The notes: generated from the letters alone by a model not told the origin. 64,000 nucleotides of DNA from Curtobacterium caseinilyticum (GCF_030363035.1 NZ_JAUCMN010000004.1:1-64000); one strand, 5' to 3'. Shown: positions 52,517-61,961, counted from the first letter of the stretch. Numbers and translations: made by a program.

Positions 52517-53427
52517 TGACCTCATCGACGTGGGACACCGGTGCTGCGGCCTCGGATCGGTCCGCCGCCGCCGCGAGCACCGTCGCGGCCCGGTCGCCGC
52601 GGAAGCGCCGCGGGAAGCTGCTCTGGCTGCGCCTGACGGTCGCGGTCGTCGTCACGGTTGTCATGGCGTTCCCGCTGTACTGGATGATCCTCACGGCGTT
52701 CTCGACCCGGGCCGACCTGTACGCGCCGGGGCTGCAGCTCTGGCCGCAGCACCCCACGATCCAGAACTTCGTCCGCCCCTTCCATGAGTTCCCGGTCTGG
52801 CGCTGGTTCGCGAACTCGCTGCTCGTGGCGGTCGTCGTCACGGCGATCACGGTGTTCTGCAACCTGCTCGCCGGGTACGCGTTCGCGAAGCTCCGGTTCC
52901 GCGGGCGGAACGCGCTGTTCCTCGTGCTGCTGTCGACGCTGATGATCCCGCCGCAGGCGATCATCGTGCCGCAGTTCTTCATCTCGATCGGTCTGCACCT
53001 GTACGGCGGGCTCTGGGCGGTGATCCTGCCCGAGGCGGCGGCGATCTTCGGGGTGTTCCTGGCGCGGCAGTTCTTCCTGGCGGTGCCCGACGAGCTCATC
53101 GAGGCCGCGCAGCTCGACGGCGCCGGGCGCTTCCGCACGTTCGTGTCCGTCGTGCTGCCGCTGTGCCGGCCGCTCCTCGCCGTGCTCGTGCTCCTGACGT
53201 TCATGGGGGAGTGGAACGCGTTCGGGTGGCCGCTCGTGGCGCTGTCCGGCAACCAGGACCTGTTCACGGTGCCGATCGGTATCGTCGGGACCCTGCAGGG
53301 GCAGTACACGTCGGACTACGGCGCGATCATGGCCGTCGACCTGCTCATGATCCTGCCGATCGTCGCCCTGTTCCTCGCGTTCCAGCGCTACTTCGTCGAG
53401 GGCCTGTCGCGGAGCGGCCTGCGGTGA
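52516..53427 (+). CDS. CUT1 sugar ABC permease (MalG-like)
   Basis: A 303-aa permease with six helices and the coupling loop IEAAQLDGAGRFRTF. The ATG at 52516 overlaps the previous stop by one base (TGATG). The first ~45 residues are a polar Ala/Ser/Arg-rich tail. It overlaps the following kinase gene by four bases (GTGA). Confidence 0.94.
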   Translation: MTSSTWDTGAAASDRSAAAASTVAARSPRKRRGKLLWLRLTVAVVVTVVMAFPLYWMILTAFSTRADLYAPGLQLWPQHPTIQNFVRPFHEFPVWRWFANSLLVAVVVTAITVFCNLLAGYAFAKLRFRGRNALFLVLLSTLMIPPQAIIVPQFFISIGLHLYGGLWAVILPEAAAIFGVFLARQFFLAVPDELIEAAQLDGAGRFRTFVSVVLPLCRPLLAVLVLLTFMGEWNAFGWPLVALSGNQDLFTVPIGIVGTLQGQYTSDYGAIMAVDLLMILPIVALFLAFQRYFVEGLSRSGLR

Positions 53428-54425
53428 CCCCGGAGGGTCGCCCCACCGCCGAGGACGCCCGCCGCTGGGTCACCGAGGACTTCGGCGTGCGGGTCGCGTC
53501 CGTCGACGAGGTGCCCGGCGGCACCGACACCTCGGCCGCGGTCTGGCGGGTCGTCGACACCTCAGGAACGGCGTGGGCCGCCAAGTGGACCACGCGACCG
53601 AGCCGCACCGGGACGCGCCTGGTCACCTCGATGGCGGACGCCGGCGTCGCGGGCACACCCGCGGTGCTCGCGACGACCGACGGTCGTCGCCGCAGCCGCC
53701 GCGCTGGCGGGAAGCTCGCGCTGACGCGGTGGTCGGACGGCACGGACGCCGCCACCGTCGGACTCGGTCTGGAGGCATGGGTCACCTACGGCGCGCTGCT
53801 CGCGGACGTGCACGCCCACGCCTTCCCCCTGCCACCCCGCCGCCAGGGCGCGCGGCGGGGCATCCGGCGGCGGCGCCGCCGGTTCCGCGCGGAGATCCGC
53901 ACGCTCGACGACGCGGCGGTCGCCGGGACCGACCCGGTGCTCGACCTCTGGCGCGGATCCCGTCCGCGCATCGACCTGCTGCTGCGCGGGACCGTGCTCG
54001 AGCCTGCTGCTCCCGCGGAGCCGGTGCCGGTGCCGTGCCACGGTGACCCGCACCTCGGCAACGTGCTGATCGAGCCCGACGGGTCGCTGCGCCTGGTCGA
54101 CTGGGACGAGGCGGTCGTCGGACCTCGCGAGATTGACCTGCACATGGTCGAGTTCAGCGTGCTGTTCGAGCCGACGACGGCAGCGCAGCTCGAGGCGTTC
54201 CGCGAGGGCTACGGGCCGGTGGACGTGGACGAGCACCGGATGGTCCGGTACGCGTGCGTCCGGGCGCTCGAGGACCTGACGTCGACGATGACCGCGGCGC
54301 TCGCGAGCACCGGCGCCGAGCGGGACGAGGTGCTGCGGGTGTTCACGGGCATCCTGGCACCGACCGGTTCGGCCTCGCTCGTCGAGGGACGGCTGCTGCG
54401 GGCGCTCGCCGAGACAGCGGCCTGA
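53424..54425 (+). CDS. APH-fold small-molecule kinase in a sugar-transport operon
   Basis: A 333-aa aminoglycoside-phosphotransferase-like kinase. The catalytic loop is CHGDPHLGNVL (H~206, D~208, N~213) and the metal-binding motif LVDWDEA (~226). GTG 53424 overlaps the permease stop, placing it in the transporter operon. An APH fold in this place is more likely to phosphorylate the imported sugar, as maltose and trehalose kinases do, than to give antibiotic resistance. That is inference. A perfect inverted repeat follows the stop. Confidence 0.82.
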   Translation: MTPEGRPTAEDARRWVTEDFGVRVASVDEVPGGTDTSAAVWRVVDTSGTAWAAKWTTRPSRTGTRLVTSMADAGVAGTPAVLATTDGRRRSRRAGGKLALTRWSDGTDAATVGLGLEAWVTYGALLADVHAHAFPLPPRRQGARRGIRRRRRRFRAEIRTLDDAAVAGTDPVLDLWRGSRPRIDLLLRGTVLEPAAPAEPVPVPCHGDPHLGNVLIEPDGSLRLVDWDEAVVGPREIDLHMVEFSVLFEPTTAAQLEAFREGYGPVDVDEHRMVRYACVRALEDLTSTMTAALASTGAERDEVLRVFTGILAPTGSASLVEGRLLRALAETAA

Positions 54426-54470
54426 CCGTTCCGGTCCACGATCGTCCGAGCTGGCCGACCGGAACGGTCA
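54423..54470 (+). terminator. Inverted repeat at the end of the sugar importer operon
   Basis: TGACCGTTCCGGTC (54423-54436) and its exact complement (54457-54470) frame a 20-base loop. The left arm overlaps the kinase stop. No T tract follows. It may be a terminator, although the long loop would also allow a regulatory role. Confidence 0.55.
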
Positions 54471-54552
54471 CCGGCGCGGCGGAGGTGGGGCGTGCCTCCC
54501 GGCCGGCGGTGGCGCACTCCCGGAGGTGCGCCGCGCGCCGGACCGGTCCCGC

Positions 54553-55341
54553 TCAGTACTTGGCGGACTGTCCGCCGTCGATCGGGACGACGGCGGCGTT
54601 GACGTAGCTGGCATCGTCCGAGAGCAGGAAGGCGACGACCGCCGCGATCTCGGGCGCCTCGCCGTAGCGCTTCGTGGGGTTCACCTGGATGAACTCCTCG
54701 GCGGCCGCGCGCGGGTCGGTGGGGTTGATCTGCTTCATCGAGTTCTCGACCATCGGCGTCCAGATCGCTCCGGGCGCGATGGCGTTGATGCTGATGCCGT
54801 ACTGCCCGTACTCGACGGCGGAGTTGCGGGTCAGGCCGACGACGCCGTGCTTCGCGGCGGCGTACCCGGACTGGTTGCCGACGCCGCGGATGCCGCCGAC
54901 GCTGGCGGTGTTGACGACCTTGCCGGAGCCCTGCTCGCGCATCACGGCGAGGACCTTCTCGAGTCCGAGGAACACACCGCGCAGGTTGATCGACACGACC
55001 TTGTCGAACTCGGCGGCGGTGAAGTCCTCGGTCAGGTTCTGCTTGCCCTCGATGCCGGCGTTGTTGAAGAAGCCGTCGATGCGGCCGAAGCGCTCGGTCG
55101 TCGCGGTCACGTAGGCGTCGACCTGGGCCTCGTCGGCGACGTCGGCGACGGTGGTGAGCACCTGGGCGTCCGACGCGGCCTCGAGGACGGCTGCCTTCGT
55201 GGCCTCGAGTCCCTCGGCGGAGACGTCGACGAGCGAGAGGGACGCGCCCTCGGTGGCCAGGCGGACGGCGGTGGCTCGGCCGAGCCCGGAGCCCCCGCCG
55301 GTGATGAGGACGACGCGGTCGGTGAAACGGGTGGTGGGCAT
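54553..55341 (-). CDS. SDR-family oxidoreductase
   Basis: A 262-aa classical short-chain dehydrogenase. The cofactor motif is TGGGSGLG (14-21), with NNAG, the catalytic serine in NTASVGGIRG and the Y-x-x-x-K in YAAAK. An acidic residue after the second strand (SLVDVSAEG) suggests NAD(H) preference. It resembles 3-oxoacyl-ACP reductase/glucose 1-dehydrogenase-type enzymes; the substrate cannot be told from sequence. Confidence 0.93.
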   Translation of the reverse strand: MPTTRFTDRVVLITGGGSGLGRATAVRLATEGASLSLVDVSAEGLEATKAAVLEAASDAQVLTTVADVADEAQVDAYVTATTERFGRIDGFFNNAGIEGKQNLTEDFTAAEFDKVVSINLRGVFLGLEKVLAVMREQGSGKVVNTASVGGIRGVGNQSGYAAAKHGVVGLTRNSAVEYGQYGISINAIAPGAIWTPMVENSMKQINPTDPRAAAEEFIQVNPTKRYGEAPEIAAVVAFLLSDDASYVNAAVVPIDGGQSAKY

Positions 55342-55467
55342 GCGGGTGGCCTCCTGCGGTCTTCGACGGTGAAGGGCTCGGGTCCGGCGGGCCGACGAGT
55401 CCGTCGACGCTGACGCATCGACGGGACTTACGCTACACCTGTCGTTCAGCGGGCAGGCTCGGGACGC

Positions 55468-56340
55468 TCAGCAGCGGTCGAGTACCCGGGCCATCGCGTC
55501 ACGCTCGGCTGGCGCGACCCACAGCCGGTAGGTCGTCTTCACCGCGACCTGGTGCTCGACGTAGGTGCAGCGGAACCCCGTCTCCGCGGGCAGCCAGGTC
55601 GCCGCGTCACCCGAGCGCTTCTGCGCGTTCGAGTGCCCGTCGACGGCGAACAGGTTGGTGGGGTCGTTCGCGAGTGCCTCGCGCTCGGTCTGCGTCAGCT
55701 GCTGCGCGCCGGTGCGCCAGGCGTTCTCGAGGGCGACGACGTGGTCGATCTGCACGAGGGTCGAGGTCCGGTTGCCCCGGACGAAGTCGATGCGCTCGCC
55801 GGTGTAGGGCGACACGAGTGTGCCGCGAAGGACCTTGCAGGGCCCCTGCCGCTCGATGGCGGTCAGGTCGCGGGCGAGCACGTCGTTCCGGGTGTCGCAG
55901 CCGTTGTGGTCGACGTCGAGCCAGCCGGTGCCGAAGCGGGCCTCGCGGTCGTAGCCGGTCGCTGGGGCCTTGCCCTTGACGGGCAGGGCGGCGAGCTGTC
56001 GACGCGCGGCTGCGGCTGCTCGTTCGTCTCCACCGGCTGGCCGGGAGGCACTGCTCGCCCCCGCCCCGCCGCCAGCGCTGGTGGTCGGGGCAGCGCTGGG
56101 CGTCGGGGCCGCGCTGGTCGTCGGGTCGGCGCTGATCGTCGGCGCGACCGTCGAGGTCGTCGTCACGTCCGGCACGGCGTCGGCGTCGGCGTCGGTCACG
56201 CCCGTCACGTGCAGCAGGTAGGCGGCCAGGGCCGCCACGGCGAGCACCCCGAGCGACGCCAGGGTCGAGCGGCCAGTGCGACGTCGGGACGTGGTTCGGG
56301 TCGTCGAGGTGGAGCGCGGGCGGCGTCGGCGGGACGTCAT
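55468..56340 (-). CDS. Membrane-anchored or secreted HNH nuclease (DUF1524)
   Basis: A 290-aa protein with an Arg-rich cytoplasmic tail (an RRRRPRST start), one membrane helix (about 26-44), a Thr/Ser/Pro-rich linker, and a C-terminal DUF1524 domain. The HNH-like core is LVQIDHVVALENAWRTGA, then NDPTNLFAVDGHSNAQKRSGDAATWLP, with DVDHNGCDTRND upstream. Proteins of this type are widespread extracellular nucleases in actinobacteria. ATG 56340 is chosen to begin at the basic tail. It is divergent from an aldo/keto reductase gene. Confidence 0.9.
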   Translation of the reverse strand: MTSRRRRPRSTSTTRTTSRRRTGRSTLASLGVLAVAALAAYLLHVTGVTDADADAVPDVTTTSTVAPTISADPTTSAAPTPSAAPTTSAGGGAGASSASRPAGGDERAAAAARRQLAALPVKGKAPATGYDREARFGTGWLDVDHNGCDTRNDVLARDLTAIERQGPCKVLRGTLVSPYTGERIDFVRGNRTSTLVQIDHVVALENAWRTGAQQLTQTEREALANDPTNLFAVDGHSNAQKRSGDAATWLPAETGFRCTYVEHQVAVKTTYRLWVAPAERDAMARVLDRC

Positions 56341-56437
56341 GGCGTGGAGCCTCCGGTGGAGCGGGTGGTGCGGGCCCGGGCGGACCGCCCCCGATCTTGC
56401 CGTGAGGCACCGATGGAACGCGGCGTAGACACGGTGC

Positions 56438-57217
56438 ATGACCGATCACGCGAACCCCTCCGTGCCCGTCACCGGTGGGTCGATGCCGCTCCTCGGCTTC
56501 GGCACCTGGCAGATCCCCGACGCCGACGCACCCGCCGCCGTCGGCGCCGCGCTCGAGGCCGGGTACCGGCACATCGACACCGCGACGGGCTACTCCAACC
56601 AGCGGGGCGTCGGTCGCGCGCTCGCCGACTCGGGCCTCGCGCGCGACGACGTGTTCGTCACGACGAAGCTCCCGCCGGACAACGCCGACCGGGTCCGCCA
56701 GACCATCGAGGAGAGCCTCGACCAGCTCGGGCTCGACCACCTGGACCTGTGGCTCGTGCACTGGCCGCCGGACGGCGAGGCCCGACCCGATGTGTGGGAG
56801 CAGGTCGTGCAGGCGCAGGCCGACGGGCTGACCCGAGCAGTCGGTGTGAGCAACTACTCGCTCGCGCAGATCGACGAACTGACCGACGCGACCGGGACGA
56901 CCCCGGCCGTCAACCAGATCCGCTGGAGCCCGGCCGAGTACGACGCCGAGGTCGCCGCGGGGCTGCAGCAGCGCGGGGTGGTGCTCGAGGGCTACAGCCC
57001 GTTCAAGGCGAGCAACCTGCAGGACCCGACGCTCGTCGAGATCGCGCAGGCGCACGACGCTGACAGCGCGCAGGTCATCGTCGCGTGGCACGTGGCGCAC
57101 GGGTTCGTCGTGATCCCCAAGTCGTCGAACCCGGAGCGCATCCGGTCGAACGCTGCCGGCGCGCACATCGAGCTCTCGGCCGACGAGGTCTCGCGGATCG
57201 ACCAGCTCGGTCGCTGA
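56438..57217 (+). CDS. Aldo/keto reductase
   Basis: A 259-aa NADPH-dependent aldo/keto reductase of the 2,5-diketo-gluconate reductase type. The catalytic tetrad is visible: D and Y in HIDTATGYSNQRG, K in VTTKLPP and H in LVHWPPDG. The cofactor region near the C-terminus (VIPKSSNPERIRSNA) is conserved. It should reduce aldehydes or ketoses in the cytoplasm. A single-gene unit divergent from the nuclease gene. Confidence 0.94.
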   Translation: MTDHANPSVPVTGGSMPLLGFGTWQIPDADAPAAVGAALEAGYRHIDTATGYSNQRGVGRALADSGLARDDVFVTTKLPPDNADRVRQTIEESLDQLGLDHLDLWLVHWPPDGEARPDVWEQVVQAQADGLTRAVGVSNYSLAQIDELTDATGTTPAVNQIRWSPAEYDAEVAAGLQQRGVVLEGYSPFKASNLQDPTLVEIAQAHDADSAQVIVAWHVAHGFVVIPKSSNPERIRSNAAGAHIELSADEVSRIDQLGR

Positions 57218-57237
57218 CACCGCCGACGACGGCGAGC

Positions 57238-57657
57238 TCAGGTCGGGAACGGCCAGGGCTCGCCGTCGTCCTGCAACTCGGCGACCACGAGGCCCTCGGA
57301 GCGTGCGATGCGACGGAGCTTGCGGTCGAACGTGGCGAGCTCCGCGCCCACGGAGCGGGCGGTGACGAGGACGACCGCGTCGGGCATCGCGACTCGCCGG
57401 TCGGCTCGCACCCGGGCCGCGGCGACGGCCGTGCTGCTCGTGACCGGGACGACGGAGACGCCGAGCCGCTCGATGGTGCTGCGCTCCCGCTCGGCAGGAC
57501 CACGAGCCGCTGGCCGCACGAGCATCTCGCCGAGTGTCAGCGCAGACGTGCAGAAATCGTCCCACGCGTGGTCCTCGACGAGGTCGTAGGCGCGGGCGTG
57601 CGAATCGTCGTCTTCGTCGAGGAGCGCGATGACGACGTTCGCATCGAGCACGATCAA
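57238..57657 (-). CDS. PIN-domain protein, VapC-like toxin
   Basis: A 139-aa PIN ribonuclease. The acidic residues expected for the active site are D5 (VLDANVV), E44 (TLGEML), D93 (MPDAVVL) and D111 (ATFDRKL). The start is TTG 57657, overlapping the stop of the upstream small gene as TTGA, which fits the translational coupling of toxin-antitoxin pairs. The longer frame to 57702 lacks family similarity. The likely activity is RNA cleavage restrained by the upstream partner. Confidence 0.86.
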   Translation of the reverse strand: MIVLDANVVIALLDEDDDSHARAYDLVEDHAWDDFCTSALTLGEMLVRPAARGPAERERSTIERLGVSVVPVTSSTAVAAARVRADRRVAMPDAVVLVTARSVGAELATFDRKLRRIARSEGLVVAELQDDGEPWPFPT

Positions 57658-57899
57658 GCCGCCGCACCGCCGCCTGGACCGTGATCGGAGGTGCCGGCCC
57701 ACACGCCTCGGCTACCGCCGGAGGATGCGCCGAGCACGATCTCGTTGCCGTTGCGCAGTCGGAACACGGAGATGCCTCGTGCTGGATCGCGGCCGACGAG
57801 CCCGGCCGGGCGCAGCGTGGTCGGAGCTTGCCCTGCGTCCGGGACGGGCCGAGGCGGTGCAGGGGACGGAGGTGTGATCAGGATCGGTTCGACGAGCAT
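57654..57899 (-). CDS. Small protein, putative antitoxin partner of the PIN toxin
   Basis: An 81-aa protein: MLVEPILITPPSPAPPRP, a proline-rich segment, LVGRDPARGISVFRLRNGNEI, then a Gly/Ser-rich end. It has no recognised antitoxin DNA-binding fold. Its place and the TTGA overlap with the PIN gene argue for an antitoxin. The start could instead be upstream at 57953 (MRHTKSS). It lies 56 bases downstream of the SNF2 gene's end on the same strand. Confidence 0.5.
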   Translation of the reverse strand: MLVEPILITPPSPAPPRPVPDAGQAPTTLRPAGLVGRDPARGISVFRLRNGNEIVLGASSGGSRGVWAGTSDHGPGGGAAA

Positions 57900-57955
57900 G
57901 GCGCGACGGTACCGACGCCGGAGACCGACCACCGAGGACTTCGTGTGTCGCATGG

Positions 57956-60900
57956 TCAGGTGAGCAGCGAGCGGATGTCCTCGGCGGTCAGATCGTCGGC
58001 GAACAGGGCGTCGTCGTCGATCATCGTCGCGAAGAGCTCGGCCTTCTTCGCCGCGAGGGCGAGGACCTTCTCCTCGATGGTGTCCTCGGCGATGAAGCGC
58101 TGCACGGAGACGGAGCGCGTCTGCCCGATGCGGTGCGTCCGGTCGACCGCCTGGGACTCGGCGGCGGGGTTCCACCACGGGTCGAGGACGAAGACGGTGT
58201 CCGCTTCGGTCAGGGTGAGGCCGAAGCCGCCGGCCTTGAGCGAGATGAGGAACGCGGGAGCGGTGCCGGTCCGGAAGCGGTCGATGACCTGCGGACGCTT
58301 CCTCGTGGAGCCGTCGAGGTACTCGTAGCCGATCCCGCGGGCGTCGAGCGCGTCGGCGACCATGCGCAGGAACGTCGTGAACTGACTGAAGACGAGGGCG
58401 CGGCGCCCCTCGGTGGCGAGCTGCTCGAGCTCGTCGAGCAGCAGGTCGAGCTTGGCCGAGGGGACCGGTGCGGTCTCGGCGTCGGTCTCGCTGACGAGCG
58501 CCGGCGACAGGGCGAGCATCCGCAGCAGGGTCAGCGACCGGAAGACGATCATCCGGTTGCGTGCCAGGTCGTCGATGAGGTCGAGGACCTTGAGCCGCTC
58601 GCGGTTCAGCGTCGTCTCGTAGAGCGCACGGTGCGCGGGGTCGAGCGTGACCCGGACCACCTGCTCCTGCTTCGCCGGCAGGTCGGCGGCGACGCTCTCC
58701 TTCGTGCGGCGGAGCATCAGCGGCCGGATGCGCCGCCGGAGCCGTGCGGTGAGCTCGGCGCGGGCCTCGCCCCGCAGGTCGGGGGAGCCGAGCGGCTTCA
58801 CGTAGTCGTCGCCGAACCGCGACCACGACGACAGCAGCCCGGGGGCCACGACGTGGAAGAGTGCCCACAGGTCGGTGAGGCCGTTCTCGAGCGGCGTGCC
58901 CGTGATCGCGAACTTCACCGGCGCGGGCAGGTCCGCAGCGACCCGGTGCACCTGGGACTGCGGGTTCTTCACGAACTGCGCCTCGTCGAGCACGAGCGCC
59001 GACCACGGCAGCTCGGCGTACTCCGTCGCGTCGAGCCGGAGCAGCGCGTACGAGGTCACGACCACGTCCGACGAAGCCGCAGCCCGGGCGACCCGCGCGG
59101 GGTCCTTGAGCGAGGTCGCCGTGACCGTCGTGACGCGGAGCGACGGGGTGAAGCGCGCGGCCTCGTCCGCCCAGTTGCCGACGACGGAGGTCGGTGCCAC
59201 GACGAGGAACGGCGCGCCGTCCGGCTCCGTCGCGCGCGCGGCGGCGATCATCGCGAGCACCTGCAGCGTCTTGCCGAGGCCCATGTCGTCGGCGAGCACG
59301 CCGCCGATGCCGTGCTCGCGCAGGAACCGCAGCCACGCGTACCCGGCGTGCTGGTAGGGCCGGAGCTCGGCGTGCACGGTGTCCGGCACGGGGACGTCGC
59401 CCGGTGGGGTCGCGTCGAGGAGCCCGGCGGCGATGCGCTCCCATCGTTCGTCGTGCTCGGTCTCGTCCGCGAGCTGGTCGAACTCCGACCAGATCCCGGC
59501 CTGCAGGGGCGTCACCGTGAGGGGCTGGTCCGGCTCCCACTCGTCGAGTGCGCGGGCCTCCTCGATGACCTCCTTGAGTCGGTCGAACGCCGGGTCCGCC
59601 AACGACAGGTAGGAACCGTCGATGAGCTTCATCCGGCGGTCGCGGTTCGCCAGGGCGCGGAGCAGTGGAGTGAACGGGAGCTGCGTGCCGTTGACGGTGA
59701 CGAAGATGCCGAGGTCGAACCAGTCGTGCTTGTCCGAGGGCATCGTCGTCACGCGGACGTGCGGTCGCCCGGTGAGCCGCTCGTGGTCGCCCGGCTCGCC
59801 CTGCACGACGGTCCGCACACCGAAGCCGGGCAGTGCCGGCAGCAGCTCGTGCGCGAACACGGCGACGTCCGCGCCGTCGAAGGTGCCGTCCGCGAACCAG
59901 TCGAGGCCGCCGCCGGGGCCCGACGTCTCGGTCTCGTCCGCCGCGTGCAGTCCGGTCAGGTCGGGGAGCGGCCCGTGCAACGCGAGGGGGTCCTTCCGCC
60001 CGTCGACGTGCCACCGCCACTGCAGGTGCACGCGGTCGTCGGTGCGGGGCGCCCGCGCGGGCTCGAACGTCGCCGTGAGCACGAGCTCGGGCGGGGTGCG
60101 CTCGGGCAGCTCGACGGAGCCGTCGGAGCTGACGAGCCCGAGGGCACCGCGCAGGCGCGGGGACCAGTCGGCCAGGAACTCGTCCACCGCCTCGGCAGGG
60201 ACGGTGATCCGTGATCCCTCGACGAGCATGCGTCGCTGGTCTGCGGGGACCGGCACCGGGGTCGGGGCGAGGGCGACGTGGAACTCCGGGCTCTCGCGGA
60301 ACGCGTAGACGCCGTGGTCGCCGATCGTGCGCGCGGAGCCGTCGGGCACGGGCCGGCCGTCGACCACCGCGCTCGCGCCGATGACGAGCGCACCGTCCTG
60401 CCGGGCGGCGTCGAGGAGGACACGGGCCTCGGACCCGAGGACGGCGCCACCCTCGCGCTTGCCGGTGACGAAGGCGATGCCCAGCCCGGGCGCCTGCCGC
60501 AGCAACGGCCAGAGGAGCGGGGTGCCGAAGTCGTCCAGGTGCACCCAGTCGCTCTCGCCCGGCAGTCCGGCGAGCTGCCCGGCGCGGTGCAGGGCCGCGA
60601 ACTGCAGGAACCAGGCGTGCTGCTCGGGCGCGATGCCGAGCCGGTTCATCGAGTAGGGGAGCGTGCCCCAGGTGAGCTGCCCGCGGACCCAGTTGCCCGC
60701 GGCGCTCCGGGTGACCGGACGGACGCCGAGCCGGACGCCCCGCGACCGCGTGGGCAGCGCACGACCCGCCGCTCGCGCGCGGGACGCGAGCGCTGCGGGG
60801 ACCGCGTCGCGCAACTCGAACTGCAGACCCATCGGGGTGCCCTGCGAGGCGACCGCCTGCTCGTCGTCACCGGCGAGGCGGGCCAGGTCGTGCCTCCAGT

Positions 60901-61243
60901 CCGGTGCTGCGGGTGCGCTGACGGGAGCCGCGGTCCGGGGGCCGGCTGCTGCGGCCAGCGCGCGGGCGTTGATGGTGAGGAGTGCGGCGGCGACGTGCTT
61001 GCAGTCGCCGCCGAGGGGGCAGGAGCAGGTGCTGCGGACCGGGCGGACGAACTCGCCGCGCGCGACGGTGGTCTCGACGCGGAGCTCGTACGGGTCGTCC
61101 GCGGAGCCGGAGACCGTGGCGGTGACCGTGCCGTCGTCGTCGTGCCAGGCGGCGTCCTCGACCAGACCGGCGCGGACGACGTCACGGGCCCGGCCGAAGG
61201 TCTGCGGGCCGACGAAGCGGATGACGTCGACGGCGTCGATCAT
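57956..61243 (-). CDS. SWIM-domain SNF2 helicase
   Basis: A 1095-aa SWI2/SNF2 ATPase. The N-terminal SWIM zinc finger has CSCPLGGDCKH (C73, C75, C81, H83). A middle region of ~400 residues precedes the helicase core: Walker A DDMGLGKT (K658), LVLDEAQFVKN (~750), the C-terminal helicase domain with FSQFTTFLRMV, and DRTHRIGQTRSV (~1035). The protein is expected to translocate on double-stranded DNA. In bacteria such proteins occur in housekeeping and defence settings; here no companion is obvious. The start could be ATG 61243 or GTG 61258; neither has a strong ribosome-binding site. Confidence 0.92.
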   Translation of the reverse strand: MIDAVDVIRFVGPQTFGRARDVVRAGLVEDAAWHDDDGTVTATVSGSADDPYELRVETTVARGEFVRPVRSTCSCPLGGDCKHVAAALLTINARALAAAAGPRTAAPVSAPAAPDWRHDLARLAGDDEQAVASQGTPMGLQFELRDAVPAALASRARAAGRALPTRSRGVRLGVRPVTRSAAGNWVRGQLTWGTLPYSMNRLGIAPEQHAWFLQFAALHRAGQLAGLPGESDWVHLDDFGTPLLWPLLRQAPGLGIAFVTGKREGGAVLGSEARVLLDAARQDGALVIGASAVVDGRPVPDGSARTIGDHGVYAFRESPEFHVALAPTPVPVPADQRRMLVEGSRITVPAEAVDEFLADWSPRLRGALGLVSSDGSVELPERTPPELVLTATFEPARAPRTDDRVHLQWRWHVDGRKDPLALHGPLPDLTGLHAADETETSGPGGGLDWFADGTFDGADVAVFAHELLPALPGFGVRTVVQGEPGDHERLTGRPHVRVTTMPSDKHDWFDLGIFVTVNGTQLPFTPLLRALANRDRRMKLIDGSYLSLADPAFDRLKEVIEEARALDEWEPDQPLTVTPLQAGIWSEFDQLADETEHDERWERIAAGLLDATPPGDVPVPDTVHAELRPYQHAGYAWLRFLREHGIGGVLADDMGLGKTLQVLAMIAAARATEPDGAPFLVVAPTSVVGNWADEAARFTPSLRVTTVTATSLKDPARVARAAASSDVVVTSYALLRLDATEYAELPWSALVLDEAQFVKNPQSQVHRVAADLPAPVKFAITGTPLENGLTDLWALFHVVAPGLLSSWSRFGDDYVKPLGSPDLRGEARAELTARLRRRIRPLMLRRTKESVAADLPAKQEQVVRVTLDPAHRALYETTLNRERLKVLDLIDDLARNRMIVFRSLTLLRMLALSPALVSETDAETAPVPSAKLDLLLDELEQLATEGRRALVFSQFTTFLRMVADALDARGIGYEYLDGSTRKRPQVIDRFRTGTAPAFLISLKAGGFGLTLTEADTVFVLDPWWNPAAESQAVDRTHRIGQTRSVSVQRFIAEDTIEEKVLALAAKKAELFATMIDDDALFADDLTAEDIRSLLT

Positions 61244-61339
61244 CGGGGCGGCTGGCACGGGTCCATGCTGCCAGGCTCCACCGACCGTCGCTGCTACCGT
61301 GGACGGGTGCCGGACGGCGCGCGGAACGAGGGGGATCGC

Positions 61340-61888
61340 ATGGGGATGCGGATGCGCGGTGGAGCCGTGCTGGTGGGTGTGCTGGCGACGGCGACGACGC
61401 TGACGGGCTGCGCGGGTGGCGGTACGGCGACAGCCGAGGCACCGAGCCCGAGTGTGACGAAGGCCACGCCGGGCAGGGCATCGTGCGACCTGACCTCGGG
61501 CGGTGGCTCGGTGTCGCTCGAGGAGACCGCGGACGCCTACCGCGTCGAGTGGTCCGGTGTGCCGACCAGCGCCGAGGGTGCGCGGCAGGAGTACCAGTTG
61601 TACCTCGGGGACGAGTCGCAGGAGCACGCCATCTCGATGTACATCGGGTTCGACAGCATCACCGGGAAGACCACCTACGGCTGGTTCAACCGGGACACGA
61701 ACGACGTCGATCCGATCCCCGGCGCACCGGACACGTCCGCGGGCACCGTGGTCGGGACCTTCCCGAAGCAGACGGAGATCGACGCCGTCTACTGGTCGCC
61801 GTCGTACAGCAGGACCACGACCGACGACTCGTCGACCACCTGGTGCACCGAGGACAGCCAGGTCATGCCCTGGACGCCCCTCGACTGA
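61340..61888 (+). CDS. Lipoprotein of unknown function
   Basis: A 182-aa protein with a signal peptide ending in the lipobox TLTGC (C24), followed by a Thr/Ala/Ser-rich tether. The mature domain includes SVSLEETADAYRVEWSGVP and TTYGWFNRDTND, and has two cysteines (ASCDLT and TWCTED) that could form a disulphide. ATG 61340 follows GAGGGGGATCGC. Family unknown. Divergent from the SNF2 gene. Confidence 0.82.
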   Translation: MGMRMRGGAVLVGVLATATTLTGCAGGGTATAEAPSPSVTKATPGRASCDLTSGGGSVSLEETADAYRVEWSGVPTSAEGARQEYQLYLGDESQEHAISMYIGFDSITGKTTYGWFNRDTNDVDPIPGAPDTSAGTVVGTFPKQTEIDAVYWSPSYSRTTTDDSSTTWCTEDSQVMPWTPLD

Positions 61889-61961
61889 CGTCCCGGCCGC
61901 AGGTGTCCGCGTCCCGTTCTGGGGGCGTCGCCGCAGCGGTGCCGTCGTGCAGGATCGGATC

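Noticed and set aside
53424..54425. Reading the APH-like kinase as an aminoglycoside resistance gene
   Set aside because: It is translationally coupled to sugar permeases, and the fold alone does not indicate antibiotic substrates.
58133..60214. A 693-aa plus-strand frame opposite the SNF2 gene
   Set aside because: Shadow frame; the minus strand carries the helicase and SWIM motifs.
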